Of a stretch of 41,117 nucleotides of DNA, positions 27,121-35,710 are shown one piece after another. This DNA comes from Gammaproteobacteria bacterium (lineage in GTDB: Bacteria; Pseudomonadota; Gammaproteobacteria; Steroidobacterales; JABDKV01), in the NCBI GenBank assembly GCA_024638445.1, contig JAHEKH010000016.1, positions 1-41,117 of the forward strand, written 5' to 3'. The translations under genes and the position numbers were made by a program. The notes below the pieces were generated by a model. It was not told the origin of the DNA. It ran no database searches and worked only from the letters and a program-made list of their open reading frames with translations. Numbering within the stretch: position 1 is the first letter of the stretch; each line of letters opens with the position of its first letter.

Positions 27121-28992
27121 TTGGAACACCATCTATCAGTCGTCATCGTCGCCATCGTGGCGCTGGGCGTCGGCGCCCAGTGGCTGGCCTGGCGGACCCA
27201 TCTGCCCGCCATCATCCTGCTCGCCGTGGCCGGGCTGCTGGCCGGCCCCGTATTCGGCCTGATCGACCCCTCGGAGGAGCTGGGCAGCCGGCTGCCGGCT
27301 GTCATCAGTCTCTGTGTCGCCATTATTCTCTTCGAGGGCGGGCTCAACCTGCAGCTGCACGAACTCAAGGTGGCGGCAGCGGGCGTACGCCGGCTGGTTT
27401 ATGCGGGTGCACCCCTGGCGTGGGGGTTTTCGAGCGCGGCGGCGCACTATATCGGCGGCCTGGGCTGGCCGGTGGCACTGGTATTCGGGGCGATCATGGT
27501 CGTGACCGGTCCGACGGTGATTATGCCGATGCTGCGCCAGGCGCGGCTCAACCGCCGCACCGCGTCCTATTTCAAGTGGGAAGGCATCGTCAACGACCCT
27601 ATCGGCGCACTGCTGGCGGTGCTGGTGTTCCAGTTCATCTCGTTCCAGGACCTCGGCCTGGCCGGGGTCGCCCAGGGGCTGGGCTGGGCGCTGCTGTCGG
27701 GTGGCCTGCTCGGCGGTGTCGGCGGCTGGCTGACCGGTCTGGCGTTCAAGAAAGGTCTCGTACCGGAATATCTCAAGTCACCCGTCATGCTCGGCCTGGT
27801 GCTGGTGGTGTACGTGCTGTCCAATGAGCTGCAGCACGAAGCCGGGCTACTGGCCGTGACGATTATGGGTATCACCGTCGGCAACATGCGGCTGGCGGGC
27901 ATCCAGGACATGAAACGATTCAAGGAATACATCACCGTCATGCTTGTGGCCGTGGTGTTTGTGATCCTCACGGCGGATCTCGAGCGCGAGGTGCTGGGCC
28001 GCATCGACTGGCGTGGTGCTGCGCTGGTTGCCGCCGTGCTGCTGATCACGCGTCCGGCGACCATCATGCTGGCGACCATCGGTGCCGGCATGGACATTCG
28101 CGACCGCCTGCTGCTGTCGTGGATTGCGCCGCGCGGCATCGTCGCTGCAGCGACTGCCGGTGTCATGGGCTCGGCGCTGGTCGCCCGTGCGGCGGAAATC
28201 GGGCCGGAGGCGGCCGGCATGGGTGCCGACGCCCAGTCGCTGCTGCCGCTGGTCTTCGCGGTTATATTTGCGACCGTCTTTTTTCACGGCATCAGCATTC
28301 GCTGGCTGGCACGGCGGCTCGATCTCACCACCGGCGACCAGATGACCCTGCTGATCGTCGGGGCTTCGCCGTGGAGCATCGCGCTCGCTGCAAAGCTCAA
28401 GGAGATCGGAATTGAAGTCATGATCGCCGACAGCTCGTGGCAGAAGCTGCGTGCGGCGCGGCTGGCGGGTTTGCCGGTGTTTTATGGCGAGATACTGTCC
28501 GACTTCGCCGAGGAATCGGTCGAGATCAGTCACATCGGCCTGGTGCTGGCGGCGACCAGCAACGACGCCTACAACGCGCTGGTCTGCACCGCCCTGTCGC
28601 ACGAAGTCGGGCGCAGCAAGGTATTCCAGCTACCGATGGGCGATGGCGACGAAGAAGATCCGAGAGCGGTGGCACGGCCACTGCGGGGCCAGCCGGCGTT
28701 CGACTCCGGTGCGGTGTTTGAGCGCCTCTGGCGGCTGCAGGTGCGGGGCTGGAAGTTCTACCGCACCCGGATCACGGCTACGTACAAGTACAGCGACTTC
28801 CTCGGCGATTTTCCCGCCGACGCGATCCAGGTCCTGGTGGTACGGGCCGATGGCACCTTCCGGCTGGTATCCCCCAGCGATACCCGGGAGCCGGTTGCCG
28901 GCGACACGATCCTGTACTTTGCGCCGGAACGCCAGGCAGCCCGCGAGAAGCCGGCGGAGACGCCGGTCGAGCCGGCACCCAGCCCGGTATGA
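27121..28992 (+). CDS. CPA-family Na+(K+)/H+ antiporter with C-terminal TrkA-N-like domain
   Basis: TTG start; multi-TM exchanger domain, then LLIVGASPWSIALAAKLKEIGIEVMIADSSWQKLRAARLAGLPVFYGE. Confidence 0.9.
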   Translation: MEHHLSVVIVAIVALGVGAQWLAWRTHLPAIILLAVAGLLAGPVFGLIDPSEELGSRLPAVISLCVAIILFEGGLNLQLHELKVAAAGVRRLVYAGAPLAWGFSSAAAHYIGGLGWPVALVFGAIMVVTGPTVIMPMLRQARLNRRTASYFKWEGIVNDPIGALLAVLVFQFISFQDLGLAGVAQGLGWALLSGGLLGGVGGWLTGLAFKKGLVPEYLKSPVMLGLVLVVYVLSNELQHEAGLLAVTIMGITVGNMRLAGIQDMKRFKEYITVMLVAVVFVILTADLEREVLGRIDWRGAALVAAVLLITRPATIMLATIGAGMDIRDRLLLSWIAPRGIVAAATAGVMGSALVARAAEIGPEAAGMGADAQSLLPLVFAVIFATVFFHGISIRWLARRLDLTTGDQMTLLIVGASPWSIALAAKLKEIGIEVMIADSSWQKLRAARLAGLPVFYGEILSDFAEESVEISHIGLVLAATSNDAYNALVCTALSHEVGRSKVFQLPMGDGDEEDPRAVARPLRGQPAFDSGAVFERLWRLQVRGWKFYRTRITATYKYSDFLGDFPADAIQVLVVRADGTFRLVSPSDTREPVAGDTILYFAPERQAAREKPAETPVEPAPSPV

Positions 28993-29633
28993 AGCGCCCG
29001 GTCAGCGAACGCCTGGTCGTCGCCGGACCGGCCGGGGCGCTCGAGACCCTCGTCGAAGCACCCGAAAACGCCGTCGGTATCGCGGTCGTTTCGCATCCGC
29101 ACCCGCTGTACCAGGGCACCATGACCAACAAGGTCGCACATACGCTGGCGCGGGTTTTTAACGATCTCGGTTTCGTTGCCGTGCGCTACAACTTTCGCGG
29201 TGTCGGCGAGAGCGAGGGCGAATACGCTGAAGCTATCGGCGAAACCGACGATGCGCTGGCGATGGCTGACTGGGCGCGACAGCGCTGGCCCGGTCTGCCG
29301 TTATGGCTGGCGGGTTTTTCCTTCGGCGCTTTTGTGTCGCTGCGCGCGACGGACAAGGCCGGTCCGGCCGGCCTGGTGACGGTTGCGATCCCGGTGCAGC
29401 GGTTCGAGGTTGGCGGGGTGGCGCAACCGTCCTGTCCCTGGATCGTGGTCCAGGGCGACCAGGATGAGCTGGTCGATGTAGACGCAGTGGTCGACTGGGT
29501 CGACCGGCTGGAACCGGGACCCGAACTGGTGGTCATGGAAGGTGTGGACCACTTTTTCCATGGCAGGCTGCGGGAATTGCGTGAGCGTCTTTATGACCTC
29601 GTGACGCGGCACCTCGATTCGGCCGATGCTTGA
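28989..29633 (+). CDS. Alpha/beta hydrolase (CocE/dienelactone-hydrolase-like)
   Basis: SHPHPLYQGTMTNKVAHTLARVFNDLGFVAVRYNFRGVGESEG...LAGFSFGAFVSLR; ATGA overlap with the antiporter. Confidence 0.9.
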   Translation: MKRPVSERLVVAGPAGALETLVEAPENAVGIAVVSHPHPLYQGTMTNKVAHTLARVFNDLGFVAVRYNFRGVGESEGEYAEAIGETDDALAMADWARQRWPGLPLWLAGFSFGAFVSLRATDKAGPAGLVTVAIPVQRFEVGGVAQPSCPWIVVQGDQDELVDVDAVVDWVDRLEPGPELVVMEGVDHFFHGRLRELRERLYDLVTRHLDSADA

Positions 29634-30090
29634 CCGTTTGCGCGAGTTGCTCGGCGGTCGCAGCGCGGAGACCGAACCGGCCGACGATTCGAAAGCCCTG
29701 CGGGTCGCCACCGCAGCGCTGCTGGTCGAAATGGCGCGCGCGGATTTTTCCGAGGACAGCGACGAGCACGCGGAGATACTCCGGGTTCTCGCCGATCATT
29801 ACAGCCTCGAGGCCGACGAGGCGAGGGCATTGCTGGACAAGGCCGGGACTCGTGCGGACGAGGCAGTTTCGCTGCATGAATTCACGAAGCTGTTGCACGA
29901 GCAGCTCGATGTCGAAGAAAAACACCGGATCGTTGAAATGCTCTGGCGCGTTGCGCTGGCCGATGCCGAGCTGGACAAGCACGAGGATTATCTCGTTCGC
30001 AAGGTCGCCGATCTGCTGTATGTCTCGCACGGCGACCTCGTGCGGCTGAAGCACCGCGTGCTCGGCGAGCTTGACGCCGGCGAGGACTGA
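29626..30090 (+). CDS. TerB-family protein
   Basis: ALLVEMARADFSEDSDEHAEILRVL..., MLWRVALADAELDKHEDYLVRKVADLLYVS; 8-nt overlap with the hydrolase. Confidence 0.88.
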   Translation: MLDRLRELLGGRSAETEPADDSKALRVATAALLVEMARADFSEDSDEHAEILRVLADHYSLEADEARALLDKAGTRADEAVSLHEFTKLLHEQLDVEEKHRIVEMLWRVALADAELDKHEDYLVRKVADLLYVSHGDLVRLKHRVLGELDAGED

Positions 30091-30142
30091 TACCGTAATC
30101 CGTTTTCTGGATTAGCCCGGCAGGGGCGACTACGCTCAGGAC

Positions 30143-31006
30143 ATGGATAGCGTAGGATCGGGCCCGTGCAGCTGGCCGGCCAGGATGGCGCTTGCCGTCC
30201 TGCTCGTCGCCCCCGCCTGCGAAACGATGCGCACACCGGTCAACCCGCATAATTTTCGCCCGCAGGAAAGTTACGATATCGTCCCCGCCGATACCCTCAT
30301 CGGTACGCAGCGAGTGCCGCACAATTGCAGGCCCTGCGGCACCGAGGCACTGGCGCGTTGCGAGTCCGGCAGCGCCGGCAGCTTTCCCCGCTGGTATGGT
30401 TTCGACAGCGAGGGTGTGTGCAACGCACAGTGCACGTTCAACGGCGGTAATCAGTACATCGGAACCCTTCGTGGCAAGCCGGGGCAGGCCTGTATCTACC
30501 GGCTCGACATGCCGCCGCTGCAATTTAACGGTCCGGTGTGCCCGACAGACGCCAACCTGGCACGGGGCGATCGGGAGTTCGACGGGCACGGCCCGTGGTT
30601 GCAGCTTGGTCTTACCGGGCGGGTTTCTCCGGACGGCCGCCGGATCATGGCCGTCGTGCAGGCGCGCTGGACCGAGTTAGACCGGGCCAGCCGCCGCTGG
30701 GCAGGCGACGGCACCGATGTTGATCTTTCGCCCCGGGTCGTTGCCATGAGCCGGGACCTGGGCTCGGATTACCTGGGAAACCCTGTTCGGGTGCGGCAAC
30801 ACTGGTTCAACGGACTATTTGAGAGTCGTTACATGGAGGACAGTCGCGAGGCGCTGGAGGATTTCTCTGGCAGGCCCTATGTATGGGTCGTAGGCGACAC
30901 CAGCGGTCTCGACGTCAGTGACGATGACGATTGCAATGACGATACACGAATTGACGCGATCGACTTTCCGTCCTACGAGGTCGAGATCGGCCCGCCCGGG
31001 CCATAA
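30143..31006 (+). CDS. Hypothetical exported protein, Cys-rich N-terminal half
   Basis: Hydrophobic N-terminus MALAVLLVAPAC (Met at 30185 is an alternative start); no family recognised. Confidence 0.75.
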   Translation: MDSVGSGPCSWPARMALAVLLVAPACETMRTPVNPHNFRPQESYDIVPADTLIGTQRVPHNCRPCGTEALARCESGSAGSFPRWYGFDSEGVCNAQCTFNGGNQYIGTLRGKPGQACIYRLDMPPLQFNGPVCPTDANLARGDREFDGHGPWLQLGLTGRVSPDGRRIMAVVQARWTELDRASRRWAGDGTDVDLSPRVVAMSRDLGSDYLGNPVRVRQHWFNGLFESRYMEDSREALEDFSGRPYVWVVGDTSGLDVSDDDDCNDDTRIDAIDFPSYEVEIGPPGP

Positions 31007-31033
31007 AAAAACCGGGGCACTGCCCCGGCTTTT
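31004..31033. terminator. Bidirectional intrinsic terminator between convergent genes
   Basis: AAAAAAA-CCGGGGCA-C-TGCCCCGG-CTTTT. Confidence 0.9.
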
Positions 31034-31055
31034 ATCTTTCAGGAGAGCCGCTGGC

Positions 31056-31379
31056 TCAGACCATGTCTTTCAGGCCTTTCAGTGCCGATACCTTCACGAC
31101 TTTGCGTGCCGGTTTGGCTTTGAAAATGGTCGGTTCGCCGGTGAACGGATTGATGCCTTCGCGTTCTTTTGTCGGCGGCTTCTTCACGACCTTGATTTTC
31201 ATCAGGCCGGGTACGGAAAAGACACCCGGGCCACGGCGGCCAAGGTTCTTCTTGATCAAAGTCTGCAGACTGTCGAAAACGGAACCGACCTCTTTGCGGG
31301 TCAGACCGGTATCGTCAGAAATAAAGCGCATGATCTCGCCTTTTGTCGGCGGCTTTGCTGCGGTGCTCTTAGTAGCCAT
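31056..31379 (-). CDS. HU/IHF-family DNA-binding protein
   Basis: KGEIMRFISDDTGLTRKEVGSVFDSLQTLIKKNL...PGLMKIKVVKKPPTKEREGINPFTGEP. Confidence 0.93.
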   Translation of the reverse strand: MATKSTAAKPPTKGEIMRFISDDTGLTRKEVGSVFDSLQTLIKKNLGRRGPGVFSVPGLMKIKVVKKPPTKEREGINPFTGEPTIFKAKPARKVVKVSALKGLKDMV

Positions 31380-31510
31380 TTGCGTTCTCCTCGATGAGCG
31401 TTTGCACTGAAAATAAAGCCGAATCGTGATCGTCTCGGCGCAGAAAATAGCACAAGATAAGGGGTAAGGTAAGCGGTTAAGCTAATTCTTTTTGGCGCGT
31501 GTTTCCCGGT

Positions 31511-32005
31511 TTAGCGGGTGAAGAACTGTTGCTGAAAACGCACCGTCATCGGTTGTGTCGTTCCTTCCGGAGTTGCCTCGATGTCGAAGACCAGGACTTC
31601 GCTATCCGCAACCTGAATGGTTCCGATGTAATAGGTCGCATCACCCTCTGTGAGAGGACGTAGCTCTAAGTTCTTGAGTTGTCCCGTTAGATTCGTGGTC
31701 TTCGCGGTGACTTCACCTTTCACGGAACGGCCCAGGGTTCCTTCGACCTTTTGGATCATTACAATATTGAGCATTGCCCTCGACTTGCTCCTGGCGATGC
31801 CGAAGTTCTTTGCGACATCGGCGGGCAGCTGATCCGTGGTCAGGGCATTGAAGTGAAGGACGTAATCACCGAAATCCTTAGACCGCTCCGCAGCCTGGGG
31901 TGCGGCCGGACGGGATGCGCCCGATTCCGGGCTGGAACCCCCACAGCCGGCCGCCAGCATCGCCGCGGTCAACAGGCCGGTGGCCATCGCGAGTCTGGTA
32001 TTCAT
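31511..32005 (-). CDS. DUF4426 lipoprotein
   Basis: Lipobox LAAGC; YVLHFNALTTDQLPADVAKNFGIARSKSRAMLNIVMIQK. Confidence 0.88.
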   Translation of the reverse strand: MNTRLAMATGLLTAAMLAAGCGGSSPESGASRPAAPQAAERSKDFGDYVLHFNALTTDQLPADVAKNFGIARSKSRAMLNIVMIQKVEGTLGRSVKGEVTAKTTNLTGQLKNLELRPLTEGDATYYIGTIQVADSEVLVFDIEATPEGTTQPMTVRFQQQFFTR

Positions 32006-32078
32006 GCGTGACTACTCCCTGACGATTCTGCGAATCGCCGTACTATAGCCTATCCGGCAGGCCGGATTGCAAGCGTGC

Positions 32079-32381
32079 TCAACCATTCGGGTCAATCTTG
32101 TCGAGTACGGAGCGGGCCGGTCCTTTCCCGGGGCGGGCAACACGAACGCGCTTGCGGCGCCCGGTTGCGCCGCGCAGGAGCCTGACCGCCGACGGGGCTA
32201 CCGCGAAGGCGTCGGCCAGAAGCCGGACTACTTCGCGATTCGCCCGGCCGTCCTGTGGTGCGGCGCTGACCCTGATTTTCACGGCATCACCGTGCAATCC
32301 GGCAATGCCCGGGCGGGAGGCGCCGGGTTGTACGTGCAGGGACAGCAACAGGTCGTCGCCGTCCCAGCGGTGCCAGCTCAC
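32079..32381 (-). CDS. yggU: DUF167/YggU family protein
   Basis: LHVQPGASRPGIAGLHGDAVKIRVSAAPQDGRANREVVRLLADAF; GTGA overlap with yggT. Confidence 0.9.
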   Translation of the reverse strand: MSWHRWDGDDLLLSLHVQPGASRPGIAGLHGDAVKIRVSAAPQDGRANREVVRLLADAFAVAPSAVRLLRGATGRRKRVRVARPGKGPARSVLDKIDPNG

Positions 32382-32908
32382 CGCAACTCGCCGAGAAGGA
32401 TTATGAACGCCTGGATGGCCAGCAGCGCGAACAGCGGCGACAGGTCGAAGCCCGCAATGGGCGGTATCAGGCGTTGAAACGGACGCAGAACCGGTCCGGT
32501 CAGGGTATGCAATACGCCGGCGATCGGGTGATGCGGGGCGAACCACGACAACAGCACCTGCGCGATGATCAGGAACCAGACGATCTGCAGGATCATCATG
32601 CCCATTTCCCACAGGGACCCGATGAGCAGCCCGGGTACATCGCCCAGGGCCTGACCGAGTATGAGTCGGCTGACGACTGCCGCGAGCACGATCAGCAAAT
32701 AGGCAATCAACAGCGTGGAGAGGTCCATCCCGCGAAAGCCGGGCACGAAGCGCCGCACCGGCCGCGTTACCGGGTTGGTTACCTGGAAAATAAACTGTGA
32801 GAGAGGGTTGTTGAAACCGGTTCGGGTCCACTGCATCAGGAACCGCAGAATGAAAGTCATCGTGTACAGATGGAACAGCGTGCTGACGATAAACTCGAGT
32901 GCGCGCAT
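32378..32908 (-). CDS. yggT: YggT family membrane protein
   Basis: Two YGGT repeats: LRFLMQWTRTGFNNPLSQFIFQVTNPVTRPVRRFVP and LLSWFAPHHPIAGVLHTLTGPVLRPFQRLIPP. Confidence 0.94.
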   Translation of the reverse strand: MRALEFIVSTLFHLYTMTFILRFLMQWTRTGFNNPLSQFIFQVTNPVTRPVRRFVPGFRGMDLSTLLIAYLLIVLAAVVSRLILGQALGDVPGLLIGSLWEMGMMILQIVWFLIIAQVLLSWFAPHHPIAGVLHTLTGPVLRPFQRLIPPIAGFDLSPLFALLAIQAFIILLGELR

Positions 32909-32911
32909 GCT

Positions 32912-33739
32912 TTAGTCCTTTCCGAACTCGTCGGCCAGTTCGATGGCACGGTCGCGTGCCCGGCCGATCGCGGTTTCAATCAGGCTGGACAAGGCATCGC
33001 TGTCCAGGACTTCCAGTGCAGCCGCCGTCGTCCCGCCGGGCGAGGTGACCTGGTGACGCAGCGTTGCGAGATCTTCGCTGGTCTCCAGCGCCATGCGTGC
33101 CGCACCCAGCGCCGTTTCGACGGTCAGCAGCCGGGCGATGTCGGGCGCCAGCCCGGTTTTCCTGGCTGCGGCAGCTATCTGTTCCATGAAAAGGAAAAAA
33201 TAAGCGGGGCCGCTGCCGGACACCGCGGTGACTGCATCCATTAGCCCCTCGTCGTCGAGCCAGACCACGGCACCGACGGCACGCAGTATGGATTCCGCCA
33301 TCTCCCGCTGTGTTTCGCTGGCCTGTTGGTTTGCGTACAGGGCGGCTACGCCGCTGCGTAACAGCGCAGGTGTGTTGGGCATAGCCCGCACAATGGCTGC
33401 ATTGCCGCCGAGCCAGCGACGTATGTCCGGTTCGCGGATACCGGCCGCAATCGAGATCACCAGCGTCTTGCGCTCGGTTACCGTCGCGGCAATTTCCCCG
33501 GCGACGGCACGCAGCACCTGGGGCTTGACCGCGGTGACGACGACGTCGGCTGCAGCCGCCGCGTCGGAGTTGGCGGCGTAAGTCCGGATCCGGAAGTTTC
33601 GCGCGAGGGCGTCGCGCTGAGTCTCATCAGGATCGGCGGCGCAGATGCTTTCGGGCGATGCGCCGTCAGCGATCAGCCCGCCAATCAGGCTGCGCGCCAT
33701 ATTGCCCGCGCCAATGAAACAGATTGTCTTGTCGCGCAT
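32912..33739 (-). CDS. proC: Pyrroline-5-carboxylate reductase
   Basis: CFIGAGNMARSLIGGL Rossmann motif; VRAMPNTPALLRSGVAAL; TAVSGSGPAYFFLFMEQIA. Confidence 0.97.
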   Translation of the reverse strand: MRDKTICFIGAGNMARSLIGGLIADGASPESICAADPDETQRDALARNFRIRTYAANSDAAAAADVVVTAVKPQVLRAVAGEIAATVTERKTLVISIAAGIREPDIRRWLGGNAAIVRAMPNTPALLRSGVAALYANQQASETQREMAESILRAVGAVVWLDDEGLMDAVTAVSGSGPAYFFLFMEQIAAAARKTGLAPDIARLLTVETALGAARMALETSEDLATLRHQVTSPGGTTAAALEVLDSDALSSLIETAIGRARDRAIELADEFGKD

Positions 33740-33794
33740 TCGGTTTCGACCCCGATTAATGAGTGCCTAGGATAACCATCGCCATGCGTCCGGG

Positions 33795-33853
33795 CTAGCC
33801 TGCATGATTCATGAGGGAACGCGAGGAGTGCTCTCGTGAATCATGCAGGCTAG
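33795..33853. repeat. Long imperfect inverted repeat (19/20 arms) between proC and yggS
   Basis: CTAGCCTGCATGATTCATGA ... TCGTGAATCATGCAGGCTAG; right arm overlaps the yggS stop codon. Confidence 0.85.
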
Positions 33854-34533
33854 TCACGCTCGCCAAAGATTGCAGTGCCGACCCGTATCATCGTCGAGCC
33901 GGCAGCTATGGCGGCTTCCATGTCGCCGGTCGTGCCCATCGACAGGGTGTCGAGTTCGTAACCGGCCTGCCGTAATGACTCATAAATACCGTATGTCTTG
34001 TCGAAGTGCTCACGCTGCAGCTGCGGATCGGTTTCCAGCGGCGGCATGCACATCAGGCCGCGCAGGCGCAGATGCGGCAATTCGCTGATCGTCGCCGCCA
34101 GCGCCGGCAGATCCTCCGGTGCCGCGCCCGGGCGCTGCGGATCGTCACCCAATGCGACCTGCAGACAGACTTCGAGCGGCGCCTGGTGCGCGCCGCGATG
34201 CTGGTTCAGGCGCCGCGCGATGCGCTCCCGGTCGACGGTCTGGACCCAGTCAAAGTGGCTGGCGATCGCGCGGGTCTTGTTGGACTGGACCCGGCCGATG
34301 AAATGCCAGCACGCATTCTGCCCGGAAAGCGTCTGGATTTTGACGGTGGCTTCCTGTAGATAGTTTTCACCGAAGTCGCGTTGGCCGGCTTCGAGGGCCT
34401 CGCGGATCATCCGGGCGGGCTTGGCCTTCGATACGGCCACCAGGCGGATACGGGCGTGATCCCGGCCTGCCGCTGCCGCGGCCGCAGCGATACGATCGTG
34501 GATTTCTCTAAGTGTGACTGTGACTTCCGTCAT
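33850..34533 (-). CDS. yggS: YggS family PLP homeostasis protein
   Basis: RIRLVAVSKAKPARMIREALEAGQRDFGENYLQEA, WHFIGRVQSNKTRAIA, LSMGTTGDMEAAIAAGSTMIRVGTAIFGERD. Confidence 0.97.
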   Translation of the reverse strand: MTEVTVTLREIHDRIAAAAAAAGRDHARIRLVAVSKAKPARMIREALEAGQRDFGENYLQEATVKIQTLSGQNACWHFIGRVQSNKTRAIASHFDWVQTVDRERIARRLNQHRGAHQAPLEVCLQVALGDDPQRPGAAPEDLPALAATISELPHLRLRGLMCMPPLETDPQLQREHFDKTYGIYESLRQAGYELDTLSMGTTGDMEAAIAAGSTMIRVGTAIFGERD

Positions 34534-34642
34534 ACTGGCATAACGCCCGCTCGGCTATACTACGCCGCGCGCAGTGGTCAGGTGCGAGCGGCGATAACGC
34601 AACTCTTTGTTTTGCCTGATGTAACTCACGCAAGGATATCGT

Positions 34643-35683
34643 ATGGCTGTTGACATTTCGCAACTTCTTGCTTTTGGCGTCAAGAACGACGCCTCGGACC
34701 TCCACCTGTCGGCGGGCATGCCGCCCATGATCCGGGTGGATGGCGACATGAAACGTATCAATATGCCGTCGCTCGAGCACAAAGAAGTGCACAGCATGGT
34801 GTACGACATCATGAATGACAAGCAGCGCAAGGACTTCGAGGAATTCCTGGAGACCGACTTCTCCTTCGAAATTCCCGGCCTCGCCCGTTTTCGTGTCAAC
34901 GCCTATAACCAGAATCGCGGCGCCGGCGCCGTGTTCCGGACCATTCCCTCGAAGATCTTAAGCCTCGAAGATCTCAACGCACCGAAGAGCTTCAAGGAAA
35001 TCGCCCTGACCGCACGTGGCATCGTCCTGGTGACTGGTCCGACCGGTTCGGGTAAGTCCACCACGCTGGCGGCGATGATCGACTACATCAACGACACCCG
35101 CCCGGATCACGTCCTCACCGTCGAGGATCCGATCGAGTTCGTGCACGAGAGCAAGAAGTGCCTGATCAACCAGCGCGAGGTGCATCGCGACACGCTGGGC
35201 TTTAACGAGGCACTTCGTTCGGCGCTGCGCGAAGACCCGGATGTCATCCTGGTCGGCGAGATGCGCGATCTCGAAACGATCCGCCTTGCGCTGACCGCGG
35301 CCGAAACCGGTCACCTGGTGTTCGGCACCCTGCACACCAGTTCCGCCGCCAAGACCATCGACCGTATTGTCGACGTGTTTCCCGCGGGCGAGAAAGAAAT
35401 GGTTCGGTCGATGCTGTCGGAATCGCTGCGCGCGGTGATTTCGCAGACGCTGCTGAAGAAAAACGGCGGCGGCCGGATAGCGGCGCACGAAATCATGATT
35501 GGCACACCGGCAATCCGAAACCTGATCCGCGAAGGCAAGATCGCGCAGATGTACTCGGCGATCCAGACCGGTCAGCAAAGCGGCATGCAGACCCTGGACC
35601 AGTGCCTGCAGGATGTCGTCAAGGCCGGCCTCGTGTCCCGCGAGGAAGCTCGCTACAAGGCAGTTAACAAAGAGAACTTCTAG
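34643..35683 (+). CDS. pilT: Type IV pilus retraction ATPase PilT
   Basis: ASDLHLSAGMPP; Walker A GPTGSGKSTTLAAMIDYIN; AIRNLIREGKIAQMYSAIQTGQQSGMQTLDQ (PilT AIRNLIRE motif). Confidence 0.97.
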   Translation: MAVDISQLLAFGVKNDASDLHLSAGMPPMIRVDGDMKRINMPSLEHKEVHSMVYDIMNDKQRKDFEEFLETDFSFEIPGLARFRVNAYNQNRGAGAVFRTIPSKILSLEDLNAPKSFKEIALTARGIVLVTGPTGSGKSTTLAAMIDYINDTRPDHVLTVEDPIEFVHESKKCLINQREVHRDTLGFNEALRSALREDPDVILVGEMRDLETIRLALTAAETGHLVFGTLHTSSAAKTIDRIVDVFPAGEKEMVRSMLSESLRAVISQTLLKKNGGGRIAAHEIMIGTPAIRNLIREGKIAQMYSAIQTGQQSGMQTLDQCLQDVVKAGLVSREEARYKAVNKENF

Positions 35684-35710
35684 CCCCGGGGGCACTTGGA
35701 GAACGACCAG

